Positions 10,317-19,212 of a stretch of DNA of 64,000 nt are shown piece by piece. The stretch lies in contig CAVWEX010000001.1 in the NCBI GenBank assembly GCA_963754125.1, forward strand, positions 1 to 64,000, read 5' to 3'. The stretch comes from RPQJ01 sp963754125 (GTDB lineage Bacteria; Pseudomonadota; Gammaproteobacteria; Steroidobacterales; Steroidobacteraceae). The position numbers and the translations under genes were made by a program. The notes under the pieces are model-generated. The model ran no database searches. It was not told the DNA's origin and worked only from the letters and a program-made list of their open reading frames with translations. Within the stretch, counting starts at the first letter, position 1. Each line of letters starts with the position of its first letter.

Positions 10317-12000
10317 ATGACCAAGTTCGTCTTCGTGACCGGCGGTGTGGTCTCCTCGCTGGGCAAGGGCATCGCCGCGGCATCGCTCTCCGCGATCCTC
10401 GCTACCCGCGGCATCCGCGTCACCAATCTCAAGCTCGACCCCTACATCAACGTCGATCCCGGCACGATGTCGCCGTTCCAGCACGGCGAGGTCTTCGTGA
10501 CCGACGACGGCGCCGAGACGGACCTCGATCTCGGGCACTACGAGCGCTTCACCGACGTGCGCATGGGGAAGCGCAACAACTTCACGACCGGGCCAGATCT
10601 ACGAATCGGTGATCCGCAAGGAGCGCCGCGGCGACTACCTGGGCGGCACCGTGCAGGTGATCCCGCACATCACCGACGAGATCAAGAGCTGGATCCTCGC
10701 CGGTGCCGGCGACGCGGAAGTCGCGATGGTCGAGGTCGGCGGCACGGTCGGCGACATCGAATCGCTGCCGTTCCTCGAAGCCATCCGCCAGCTCGGCATC
10801 ACGCTCGGCCGCGACAACGTCTGCTACGTCCACCTGACGCTCGTGCCGTACATTCCGTCGGCGGGCGAGATGAAGACCAAGCCGACGCAGCACTCGGTGA
10901 AGGAACTGCGCGAGATCGGCATCCAGCCCGACGTCGTGCTGTGCCGCGCGGACCGTCCGCTGCCCGACAACGACCGCAAGAAGATCGCGCTGTTCACGAA
11001 CGTGCCGGAGGAGGCCGTGATCCCGGCGCTCGATGCCGACTCGATCTACAAGATCCCCGGCATGCTGCACGCCGAAGGCCTCGACGTCATCGTGTGCAGG
11101 AAGCTGCAGCTCAATCCGCCGCCCGCGGACCTGTCGACGTGGCACAAGCTCGTGGACGCGCTCGAGCATCCCGAGCACGCGGTGCACATCGCGATGGTCG
11201 GCAAGTACGTCGACCTGACCGAGTCGTACAAGTCGCTGTCCGAGGCGCTCACGCACGCGGGCATCCACACGCGCGCGAAGGTGCACATCCACTACGTCGA
11301 TTCCGAAGTGCTGGAGAAGGACGACGTGGAGTCGCTGCGGAGCATGGACGCGATCCTCGTGCCGGGCGGATTCGGCAAGCGCGGCGTGGAGGGCAAGATC
11401 AAGGCGGTGCGCTTCGCGCGCGAGAACGGCATTCCCTATCTCGGCATCTGCCTCGGCATGCAGCTCGCCGTCATCGAGTGCGCGCGCGACATGGCGGGCC
11501 TCGCCAACGCGAACAGCACCGAGTTCGATCCCGACACGCCGCATCCGGTGGTCGCGCTGATCACCGAATGGCAGAATCGCGACGGGTCGATCGAGAAGCG
11601 CAGCGAGAACTCCGACATGGGCGGCACGATGCGCCTGGGCGCGCAGCCGTGCGAAGTCGTGCCGGGCTCGCTCGCGCACAGGATCTACGGATCGACGACG
11701 GTCGCCGAGCGCCATCGCCACCGCTACGAGGTCAACAACCACTACCTGGCGCGCATCGAGGCGGCGGGCCTGGCCGTCGGCGCGCGCGCGAAAAGCGCGG
11801 TCGCGGGCGACCTGGTCGAGATGGTCGAGCTGCCGGGGCACCCGTGGTTCTTCGGCTGCCAGTTCCACCCGGAGTTCACGTCGAATCCGCGGCGCGGCCA
11901 TCCGCTCTTCATCAGTTTCGTGAAGGCGGCGCTCGAGCACCAGCAGAATGCGCGCGGCGACGCCGTGCATGCGGTCGCCGAGCTGGTCGCATCCATCTGA
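10317..12000 (+). CDS. pyrG: CTP synthase (frameshifted)
   Basis: Makes CTP from UTP, ATP and glutamine. The N-terminal amidoligase domain shows FVTGGVVSSLGKG and LKLDPYINVDPGTMSPFQHG; the C-terminal class I glutamine amidotransferase domain shows the nucleophile in YLGICLGMQ and the catalytic His/Glu in FHPEFTS. The length, about 560 residues, is normal. One extra G near 10592 breaks TTGQIYESVIRKERRG; since pyrG is essential this reads as an error. ATG at 10317 fits family N-termini. kdsA follows after one base, so the two are surely co-transcribed. Confidence 0.96.
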
Positions 12001-12001
12001 G

Positions 12002-12856
12002 ATGAACCTCTGCGGCTTCGAGGTCGGCCTCGACCACCCGCTGTTCCTGATCGCGGGACCGTGCGTGGTCGAGTCGCGGCAGCTGCAGATGGACGTCGCG
12101 GGCGAACTGAAGGCGATCTGCGCGTCGCTCGGCATCCCGTTCATCTTCAAGTCGTCGTACGACAAGGCGAACCGCAGTTCGCATGCGTCGTTCCGGGGCC
12201 CGGGCATGGCGGAGGGACTCGCGATCCTCGCCGACGTCCGCAGGCACGTGGAAGTGCCGGTGCTGACGGACGTGCACACGGTCGACGAGATCGCGGCCGC
12301 CGCCGCGGTGGTCGACGTGCTGCAGACGCCCGCGTTCCTGTGCCGGCAGACCGACTTCATCCAGGCGGTGGCGGCCGCCGGCAAGCCCGTCAACATCAAG
12401 AAGGGCCAGTTCCTGGCGCCCGGCGACATGCGGCAGGTCGTCGCCAAGGCAAAGGCGGCGAGCGGCGCGGACAACATCATGGTCTGCGAGCGCGGCACGT
12501 CGTTCGGCTACCACAACCTGGTGTCGGACATGCGGTCGCTTGCGATCATGCGCGAGACCGGCTGTCCCGTGGTGTTCGACGCGACGCATTCGGTGCAGCT
12601 GCCGGGCGGACAGGGGACGTCCTCGGGCGGCCAGCGCGAGTTCGTGCCGGTGCTCGCACGCGCGGCCGTGGCGGCCGGCGTGGCGGGCGTGTTCATGGAA
12701 ACGCACCCGCAGCCCGACAAGGCGCTGTCCGACGGCCCCAACGCCTGGCCGCTGCCGCGCATGCGCGAGCTGCTGGAGACGCTCGTCGAGCTCGATGCCG
12801 TGGCCAAGCGCCGCGGCTTTCCCGAACGCGACCTGCTGGCAGCAGCGTCCGCCTGA
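12002..12856 (+). CDS. kdsA: 3-deoxy-D-manno-octulosonate 8-phosphate synthase
   Basis: Condenses phosphoenolpyruvate with arabinose 5-phosphate to make Kdo-8-phosphate for lipid A-core synthesis. Intact 284-residue frame with family landmarks LIAGPCVVES, FKSSYDKANRSS, SFRGPGM, DVLQTPAFLCRQTD, VNIKKGQFL, FDATHSVQLPGG and METHPQPDKALSDG. The Asn in KANRSS and the absence of a clear metal-site Cys replacement fit the KdsA family broadly; I did not resolve metal dependence. It starts one base after the pyrG stop and is followed after 19 bases by a Dabb gene, a common betaproteobacterial arrangement. Confidence 0.96.
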   Translation: MNLCGFEVGLDHPLFLIAGPCVVESRQLQMDVAGELKAICASLGIPFIFKSSYDKANRSSHASFRGPGMAEGLAILADVRRHVEVPVLTDVHTVDEIAAAAAVVDVLQTPAFLCRQTDFIQAVAAAGKPVNIKKGQFLAPGDMRQVVAKAKAASGADNIMVCERGTSFGYHNLVSDMRSLAIMRETGCPVVFDATHSVQLPGGQGTSSGGQREFVPVLARAAVAAGVAGVFMETHPQPDKALSDGPNAWPLPRMRELLETLVELDAVAKRRGFPERDLLAAASA

Positions 12857-12875
12857 CCACTTCACCGGAGTCCGC

Positions 12876-13175
12876 ATGTTCGTGCATCTCGTCCTGATCA
12901 AGTTGAAGCCCGGCGTCACGCGCGCCGATCCCCGCGTGCCGGCGTGGCAGGCGAAGTTCGCCGCGCTCGAGCACAAGTGCGCCGGCATCGTGCGCTTCGA
13001 GCACGGCTGGAACACGACCGACCGCCCGGTCGCGTACGACTTCGGCATCAACATGGCTTTCGCGACGCGCGCCGACCTCGATGCCTACGGGCCGAACGCC
13101 GATCACCAGGAGGTGGTCGTCGCGCTGCGCGAGATCGCCGAGTGGGTGATCTGCGATTACGAGATCCCAGGCTGA
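12876..13175 (+). CDS. Dabb-family stress-responsive barrel protein
   Basis: A 99-residue protein that opens with MFVHLVLIKLKPGVT and carries the single ferredoxin-like Dabb fold signature (HLVLIKLKPG, FEHGWNTTDRPVAYDFGINMAFATRADLDAY and HQEVV). Dabb proteins dimerise; most have no proven activity. ATG at 12876 has GGAG about eight bases upstream. The frame is intact. It lies between kdsA and eno on the same strand, a synteny widely seen in betaproteobacteria, and is probably carried in that operon. Bases 13176-13268 hold no gene. Confidence 0.88.
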   Translation: MFVHLVLIKLKPGVTRADPRVPAWQAKFAALEHKCAGIVRFEHGWNTTDRPVAYDFGINMAFATRADLDAYGPNADHQEVVVALREIAEWVICDYEIPG

Positions 13176-13268
13176 CACGAACTGTACCGCGCCTCGATGG
13201 CGCGCCACCGACCGGCACGCGCCACCGCCGCCTCTGCCATACCGACCTCTGACTCCTGATCCCTGAAC

Positions 13269-14554
13269 ATGAGCGCCATCGTCGACGTCATCGCCCGCGA
13301 AATCCTCGATTCCCGCGGCAACCCCACCATCGAAGCGGACGTCGTCCTCGAGTCCGGCGTGTCCGGCCGGGCGGCGGTGCCCTCCGGCGCGTCCACCGGC
13401 TCCAAGGAGGCGATCGAGCTGCGCGACGGCGATCCCGCGCGCTACCTCGGCAAGGGCGTCACCCGTGCCGTCGAGAACGTGAACACCGAGATCTGCGAGG
13501 CCATCCTGGGCCTCGACGCCAGCGAGCAGGCGTTCATCGACCACACGCTGATCGGGCTCGACGGCACCGAGAACAAGGCGCGCCTCGGCGCCAACGCGAT
13601 CCTCGCGGTGTCGTGCGCGGTCGCGAAGGCCGGCGCGGAGGAATCGTCGCTGCCGCTGTACCGGTATCTGGGCGGCGCCGGCCAGATGCAGCTCCCGGTG
13701 CCGATGATGAACGTGATCAACGGCGGCGCGCACGCGAACAACGCGATCGACCTGCAGGAGTTCATGCTGCGTGCCGCTCGGCGCGCCGAGCTTCCGCGAG
13801 GCGCTGCGCTATGGCGCCGAGGTGTTCCACACGCTCAAGAAGATGATCGACGCGCGCGGCATGCCGACGACCGTCGGCGACGAGGGCGGCTTCGCGCCGA
13901 ACCTGCCGTCGAACGAGGCGGCGCTGCAGCTGCTGGTCGAGGCGATCGACAAGGCCGGCTACACGCCGGGCACCGACATCGCGCTCGCGTGCGACTGCGC
14001 GGCGAGCGAGTTCCGCAAGGACGGCAAGTACGTGCTCGCGGCCGAGAACCGCGCGCTGACGTCGGAGCAGTTCGCCGACATGATGGCCGACGTGGTGCGA
14101 CAAGTACCCGATCATCAGCATCGAGGACGGCATGGCCGAGGACGACTGGGCCGGCTGGAAGTACCTGACCGACCGGCTCGGCAAGAACGTCCAGCTCGTC
14201 GGCGACGACCTCTTCGTCACGAACACGAAGATCCTGAAGCAGGGAATCGCGAAGGGTGTGGCCAACTCCATCCTGATCAAGATCAACCAGATCGGCACGC
14301 TGACCGAGACGTTCGCGGCGATCACGATGGCCACGCGCGCGCGCTACACGTCGGTGATCTCGCACCGGTCCGGCGAGACGGAGGACAGCATCATCGCCGA
14401 CATCGCGGTCGGCACGAACGCCGGGCAGATCAAGACCGGATCGCTGTCGCGGTCCGACCGCATCGCGAAGTACAACCAGTTGCTGCGCATCGAGGAAGAC
14501 CTGGGCGAGGCCGCGAGCTACCCGGGACGCGACGCGTATTTCAACATCGCGTAG
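13269..14554 (+). CDS. eno: Enolase (frameshifted)
   Basis: Interconverts 2-phosphoglycerate and phosphoenolpyruvate in glycolysis and, in many proteobacteria, takes part in the RNA degradosome. Landmarks: REILDSRGNPTIEADV, VPSGASTGSKEA, MMNVINGGAHANNAIDLQEFM, DEGGFAPNL, ISIEDGMAEDDW, QLVGDDLFVTN, the catalytic-loop Lys in LIKINQIGTLTE and SHRSGETEDS. Two inserted bases, near 13772 and 14099, break an otherwise continuous 427-residue protein; as a central essential gene it is very likely intact in the cell. ftsB follows after 12 bases. Confidence 0.96.
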
Positions 14555-14566
14555 CCGCTCCGTCGC

Positions 14567-14905
14567 GTGCGCTGGCTCGCGTTCCTCTTCGTCGCGCTGA
14601 TCGCCGCGCTGCAGTATCCGATGTGGCTCGGCAAGGGCGGCTGGCTGCAGGTGCGCGAGACCGACCGCCAGCTCGCCGCGCAGCGCGAGGCCAGCGCGAA
14701 GCTCAAGGCGCGCAACGAGGCGCTCGACGCCGACGTGCGCGATCTCAAGACGGGATCGGAGGCGATCGAGGAGCGCGCGCGCGCGGAACTCGGCATGATC
14801 CGCTCGGACGAGGTGTTCTTCCAGCTGCAGCCGTCCGGCGTTCCGCCCGCCGCGGCGGCGCCTGCGCAGGTGCCGCCGGGCTCCCCGGCGCCGGTCCGGC
14901 GCTGA
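14567..14905 (+). CDS. ftsB: Cell division protein FtsB
   Basis: A 112-residue bitopic inner-membrane protein of the FtsQLB divisome complex. Residues 3-20 (WLAFLFVALIAALQYPMW) form the membrane segment, followed by a coiled coil rich in Ala, Lys and Glu (residues 28-65) and RARAELGMIRSDEVFFQ, the conserved region after the coil. A proline/alanine-rich tail ends it. The start is GTG at 14567, directly before the membrane segment. The position right after eno is classical for ftsB. Intact. Confidence 0.93.
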   Translation: MRWLAFLFVALIAALQYPMWLGKGGWLQVRETDRQLAAQREASAKLKARNEALDADVRDLKTGSEAIEERARAELGMIRSDEVFFQLQPSGVPPAAAAPAQVPPGSPAPVRR

Positions 14906-14925
14906 GCGCCACCGGCGCGACCATC

Positions 14926-15731
14926 GTGCAGCGCGTCTCGTCGCGGAACAACCCGCGCGTCAAGGAAGCCGCCAGGCTCATCGCGTCGTCGCGCGACCGG
15001 CGCAAGGCCGGCCGCTGCGTGCTCGAAGGCGAGCACCTCATCGGCGTCTATCTCGATCGTGTGGGCGCGCCGGAGTCGCTGCTCGTCGTCGACGAAATGC
15101 TGGGCGAGCCGCGGATCGCCGCGCTGCGTGTCGCGCGTGCGCGGCGCACGACGTGGTGGCGGTTCCGGCCGCGCTGTTCGCCGAAGTCAGCACGCTGCCG
15201 GTGGCGATCGGCGCGGTGGCCGTGGTGCCGACGCCCGCGCCGTCGCTCCCGCCGCCGGCCCGCTTTCACCTGCTGCTCGACGATCTGCAGGATCCGGGCA
15301 ACATCGGCACGATGCTCCGCACCGCGGCGGCCGCCGGCGTCGAGCAGGTGCTGCTGTCGAAGCACTGCGCGTTCGCGTGGTCGCCGAAGGCGCTGCGCGC
15401 CGGGCAGGGCGCGCACTTCCTGACGACGATCGTCGAGGACGTCGACCTGGCCGCGTGGGCCACCGCGTTTCGCGCGGCGGGTGGACACGTCGCGGCGGCC
15501 GTTGCGCGCGACGGCCGTGATCTTTACGCGGCCCCGCTGCGCTGGCCGCTGGCCGTCGCGATCGGCAACGAGGGCGCCGGCCTGTCGGCGGCGCTCGCCG
15601 CGCGCGCCGACCTGCGCGTGACGATACCGATGCCGGGAGGCATGGAGTCCCTCAATGCCGCCGCAGCGGCCGCGGTCGTGCTCTTCGAGGCCGTTCGCAC
15701 CCGTCGCGCCGCGCGCAACGGGTCGTCATAG
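14926..15731 (+). CDS. TrmH/SpoU-family RNA methyltransferase (frameshifted)
   Basis: An SPOUT-class methyltransferase that would use S-adenosylmethionine to methylate ribose or base in rRNA or tRNA. The N-terminal substrate-binding part starts VQRVSSRNNPRVKEAARL and includes CVLEGEHLIGVYLD; the C-terminal knot has motif 1 LLLDDLQDPGNIGTMLRTA, motif 2 VAIGNEGAGLS and motif 3 IPMPGGMESLNAAAAAAV. One extra base near 15150 separates the two domains. GTG at 14926 is chosen because homology starts there, though starts slightly upstream overlapping ftsB are possible. The precise target cannot be assigned. Confidence 0.85.
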
Positions 15732-15737
15732 CGCGTG

Positions 15738-16547
15738 CTACAGAAGAACGGCCGAAAAATAGCCCGTCTCGATGCAGCCATTGCCGACGTTGGCGATCCA
15801 TTGACCCTCGATTCCTTGCGCCGTCGCCTTCACCTGCGTCACGTTGGCCGTGGTTGAGAGCACCGTGCCGCATACGTAGGAAGCGTCGGGAATCCGGAAC
15901 AGAACGCCGTCCTGTACCGAGTTGCCGGCAAACAGGCACGATCCCAATCCCGAGGTCTGACCGTTGACGAAGAACTCGAGCGACAACGCACCGCCGGTGG
16001 TCTGCGTGGCCTGCACGTCGACGAACAGGCGGCCAGACCCGTTGTCGTTGGGGTTGTTGCAGCTGTTGTAGAACGTGGCGGCACCGCCACGATAGAGTCC
16101 GCCCAGAGGGATCGTCGTCAGCGTCAGCCGGGTGATCTGCTTCGTCACGTTGACCGCCCCGACGTTCCACGTCAGGGTCCCGCCATAGGACGACGACGGC
16201 GTGAACGTCGCGGTGCCGACCTGCAGCGTGTTGGTCTGGTCCTTGTTCCACGATGCCCCGAAATACGACCCGGTCGTCCGATAGAGCGGACCCGACCAGA
16301 CGCCATTCGCGTCGACGGTCATCTGCCCCGTGTACCAGTCCGGCTGCAGGTTCACGTCATGGAGATAGAACGTCGCGAAAATGAACTGGTCGGACTGCAC
16401 GAAGTTGACGCCCCAGCCGACCTCGGGAACCGCCCACCAGATGTCGGTCCAGTCGACCGCGGCCGCCGGACGGACGAGTGCCGCCGACAGCAGCAGGGTG
16501 GCGGCCAGAGCACGGGCGCAGGAACGGAGTCGGGGAAGCAGGGCCAT
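15738..16547 (-). CDS. Secreted 'DIWW-GWGVN' repeat-family protein, copy A
   Basis: A 269-residue exported protein with a signal peptide (SCARALAATLLLSAALVRPAAA) followed by DWTDIWWAVPEVGWGVNFVQ, a recurring but uncharacterised module of exported proteins in Burkholderiales. It is rich in aromatic residues, Thr, Gly and Asn, suggesting a beta-sandwich, and has a few cysteines that may pair. It ends with GNGCIETGYFSAVLL. It is a close paralogue of the next minus-strand gene at 16973-17782, with the same architecture from end to end. Function unknown; probably cell surface or periplasm. An AT-rich patch at 16562-16592 upstream probably contains the promoter. Confidence 0.75.
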   Translation of the reverse strand: MALLPRLRSCARALAATLLLSAALVRPAAAVDWTDIWWAVPEVGWGVNFVQSDQFIFATFYLHDVNLQPDWYTGQMTVDANGVWSGPLYRTTGSYFGASWNKDQTNTLQVGTATFTPSSSYGGTLTWNVGAVNVTKQITRLTLTTIPLGGLYRGGAATFYNSCNNPNDNGSGRLFVDVQATQTTGGALSLEFFVNGQTSGLGSCLFAGNSVQDGVLFRIPDASYVCGTVLSTTANVTQVKATAQGIEGQWIANVGNGCIETGYFSAVLL

Positions 16548-16589
16548 AGGTTGAAGGTCTCAGGTTGTTAACGAATTATTCTAACAGAA

Positions 16590-16960
16590 TCATGAAGTTG
16601 CCGGAGTCTTGGCCGTGGGCGCATCGTGCTGCGCGCCGTCGTGCATGCATGCAGCTGCACGCGCCCGCTCGCCTTCGGCGAGCGCTGTGGACGATTCGCT
16701 GCCGCAGTCCAGCGTCGCCGCAAACGCCGCTGCGAGCGCATCGCCGGCGCCGTCGTGTCCACGGGTTTGACGACAGGCGGCGCCGCCGGTGCAAACTCGA
16801 CCTCGCCGCGCTCCGGCTCGTCGCGTCACGCGCACCCAACGGAGGGACAACCGCGACGCCGAATCGTTCCGCCATGCGCGGACGAAGGCGGCCGGCGTCG
16901 AATTGCCGAACGCCGCCGCACCGCTCGTGCCGCCGGAGGCGGCGCGTCGGCGCAGTCGCG
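16590..16960 (-). pseudogene. Remnant of a PfkB-family sugar kinase (C-terminal part)
   Basis: Between the two secreted paralogues the minus strand encodes, in shifting frames, fragments that line up with the C-terminal third of the intact kinase at 17851-18721: PAAFVRA, then MAERFGVAVV, then GEVEFAPAAPPVVKPVDTT, then GAGDALAAAFAATLD, ending in ARAAACMHDGAQH before a TGA. The intact copy has PAAFVSA, TERLGLCAVVTLGARGA, DTTGAGDAFAGAFVAAL and GALACTHAGAQ in the same order. Nothing of the N-terminal two thirds is present. Either a decayed duplicate or a truncated one with added sequence errors; the N-terminal loss cannot be explained by single-base errors. Confidence 0.6.
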
Positions 16961-16972
16961 CCCCGCCCGGCG

Positions 16973-17782
16973 TCAGTTGAGGACCGCCGAGAAGTAGCCC
17001 CGATCGACGCAGCCGTTGCCGATCTGCGCCACCCATTGTCCCTCGATGCCCTGCTGGGTCGCCTTGATGCCGGTGACGATGGCGGTCGTGTTGATGCCGG
17101 TCGTGCACGTGTACGACGCGTTCGGGATGCTGTACAGCGAGCCGTCGAGGTAGTACCTGCCGGAAAGCGTGCAAGCGCCGTTCGCGACGGCGAATTCGAG
17201 CTTGAGCTGGCTGGTCGACTCCGCCGTCGTCTGTGCGACGGCGAATTCCGAGTAGAGGCGGATGACTCCGTTCTCCGACTGGTTCGCGCAGCTCGTGAGC
17301 TCCCGGTAGATCCCGCCGTAGTAGTCGCCTCCGATCGGTATCGTCGTCAGCGTGAGCCGCGCGATCTGCTTGGTCACGTTCACGGTGTTCACGTTGTAGG
17401 TGAGCGTGCCGCTCCACGAGTTCGCCGGCGCGAACGTGACGCTGCCGACCTGCAGCGTCGCGGATTCGTCCTTGTTGTACGGCGCGCCGAAATACGAACC
17501 GGTCGTCCGGTACAGCCCGCCGGACCAGACGTTGGTCGCCGGGTCGCGCGTCATCTGCCCGGTGTACCAGTCAGGCTGAAGATCGGGCCCGTGCACGAAG
17601 AACGTCGCGAAGATGAACTGGTCCGTCTGCACGAAGTTGACGCCCCAGCCTACCTCCGGCGTCGCCCACCAGATGTCGGTCCAGTCGGTGAATGCGGCCG
17701 CCGGCCGGATCAGCGCGAGCGACACGAAGACGGCGGCGGCCAGCGTGCGCAGGGTGGACTGGAGGGTACGAACGATGGTCAT
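16973..17782 (-). CDS. Secreted 'DIWW-GWGVN' repeat-family protein, copy B
   Basis: About 269 residues with a signal peptide (TLRTLAAAVFVSLALIRPAAA) and DWTDIWWATPEVGWGVNFVQ. It parallels copy A at 15738-16547 throughout: QPDWYTGQM, LYRTTGSYFGA, NVTKQI.RLTLTTIP and GIEGQWVAQIGNGC are shared. Function unknown. ATG at 17782 is used because the signal peptide follows directly; the same frame stays open far upstream but only as antisense of the kinase gene. Intact. Together with the kinase fragment next to copy A it suggests a duplicated two-gene unit. Confidence 0.75.
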   Translation of the reverse strand: MTIVRTLQSTLRTLAAAVFVSLALIRPAAAFTDWTDIWWATPEVGWGVNFVQTDQFIFATFFVHGPDLQPDWYTGQMTRDPATNVWSGGLYRTTGSYFGAPYNKDESATLQVGSVTFAPANSWSGTLTYNVNTVNVTKQIARLTLTTIPIGGDYYGGIYRELTSCANQSENGVIRLYSEFAVAQTTAESTSQLKLEFAVANGACTLSGRYYLDGSLYSIPNASYTCTTGINTTAIVTGIKATQQGIEGQWVAQIGNGCVDRGYFSAVLN

Positions 17783-17850
17783 GGATGCGCTTCGGCGGAG
17801 AGGTTGCAGAAGACATGATGCTAGCACCATCAATCGCTTCGGGCGAGGCT

Positions 17851-18721
17851 TCACGATGTCGCCGGCCACCGCTGCGCACCTGCGTGCGTGCACGCGAGCG
17901 CGCCCGCCGCGACGCCCGCGGCAATCGCATCGTCGATCGTGGCACTGCGGTGAAGCGCTGCAACGAACGCACCCGCGAACGCGTCGCCCGCACCAGTCGT
18001 GTCGATGGCCGCGATCTCCGGCGGCGAGACGCGCACGACCCGGCCGGCACTCGACGTCATGGCTCCGCGTGCGCCGAGCGTCACGACGGCGCAGAGGCCG
18101 AGTCGTTCCGTCGCGGCGGAAACGAACGCCGCCGGCGACGCGGGCAACCGCCACGCGGCCGCGTAGGTCGCCGCTTCGCTTTCGTTGACGATCAGCACGT
18201 CGACGGCAGGCAGGATCGTCTCCGGCAGCGCGAACGGCCGGTGCCGCGTTGAGCACGACGGTCGCGCCGCGCGCATGGGCACGCGCGGCGAGCGACGCGA
18301 CCTCGGTGACGGGTACCTCCAACTGCATCAGCAGCGTGACGCCACGCGCCAGCAGGTCGTCCGGAACAGCGGCTGCCTGCGCGAGGGCGTTCGCGCCCGG
18401 AATCACGGTGATTGCGTTCTCGCCGTCGTCGGCGACGTTGATGAGCGCGACGCCGGTGGGCGCCTCGAGGGTCGCCACGCCATCGAGCGCGACGCCGGCG
18501 GCGCGCAGGTTCGCAAGCGCCGCGGTCGCGAACGTGTCGGCGCCGACCGCGCCATACAGTGCGACGGCAGCGCCGGCGGCCCGTGCCGCGAGAGCCTGGT
18601 TGGCGCCCTTGCCGCCCGGCAACGTGGCAAGCGTGCGGCCCGCGATCGTTTCGCCGGGCGCCGGAATGCGCGGCACGCGCGCGACGAGGTCGAGGTTGAT
18701 CGAGCCGAAGACGACGACCAT
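17851..18721 (-). CDS. Ribokinase-like PfkB sugar kinase (frameshifted)
   Basis: An ATP-dependent cytoplasmic sugar kinase. The N-terminus FGSINLDLVARVPRIPAPGE, the substrate motif GGKGANQALAARAAG and the C-terminal catalytic signature DTTGAGDAFAGAF are clear. The size, about 289 residues, is near ribokinase. One extra base near 18240 breaks the sequence after VVLNAAP. It follows fucU by seven bases, so the two are in one operon with the aldolase upstream. Ribose is the default family substrate, but in this context the substrate could be another pentose or deoxysugar. Confidence 0.82.
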
Positions 18722-18728
18722 CGCGTGC

Positions 18729-19175
18729 TCAGCGCACCGGTGCGTAATTGTTCACGACGCCCTTCACGAGCAGAAGATTGCCGTACTTGCGCATCTCGCC
18801 CGTGCGCACGACCGCGTACGCCCGCCGTGCGCGCTCGTAGAACGCGTGGCGCTCCAGCTTGCCGATCTCGACGCCGGCCATGCCGTACCGTGCGAACACG
18901 TCGGCGAACGCGGCGACCGGCGCAGGCACTGCGGCGGGGTCGCCGACGACTGCCATCGTGAACGCGGCCGGCGCTGCCGGGGCGTCGAGCGGAAACACGG
19001 TCAGGATCGCGGCCAGCGCCTGCGGCGAATCCGCGCCCGGCAGGGGGATTACGCGCCGGCCGACGGACGCTGCCGGGAAATTCGCGTCGACCAGCGCGAT
19101 CTCGTCGCCATGTCCCATCGACGCCATCGCGTGCAGCAGGTCCGCCGTCAGCAGCGGGTGGATACCGATCAGCAC
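18729..19175 (-). CDS. fucU: RbsD/FucU-family sugar mutarotase, probably L-fucose mutarotase
   Basis: A 148-residue cytoplasmic mutarotase that interconverts sugar anomers. MLIGIHPLLTADLLHAMASMGHGDEIALVDANFPA matches the FucU N-terminus, including the catalytic His in GHGDE; the end GNLLLVKGVVNNY is also typical. Genes for an aldose dehydrogenase and a COG3618 lactonase lie close by, so L-fucose or a related sugar (L-galactose, D-arabinose) is the likely substrate. Intact; 37 bases after the aldolase gene on the same strand. Confidence 0.85.
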   Translation of the reverse strand: MLIGIHPLLTADLLHAMASMGHGDEIALVDANFPAASVGRRVIPLPGADSPQALAAILTVFPLDAPAAPAAFTMAVVGDPAAVPAPVAAFADVFARYGMAGVEIGKLERHAFYERARRAYAVVRTGEMRKYGNLLLVKGVVNNYAPVR

Positions 19176-19212
19176 GGCGTCCTCCCTGCACGCGTCGCAT
19201 CCACAGGATCGC

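Noticed and set aside
10582..12498. Very long minus-strand open frame (638 codons) opposite pyrG and kdsA
   Set aside because: It is antisense to two clearly conserved genes; such frames arise from high GC and codon bias. The same holds for 1252-3012, 8804-10432, 20830-23274, 23255-24775 and 35494-37086 on the minus strand.
8692..14554. gltX, pyrG and eno as true pseudogenes
   Set aside because: They are essential and conserved on both sides of each break; single-base insertion errors explain the frameshifts better.
16565..17818. Plus-strand open frame of 417 codons
   Set aside because: It is antisense to secreted copy B and the kinase remnant; it has no signal peptide, domain or ribosome-binding site of its own.
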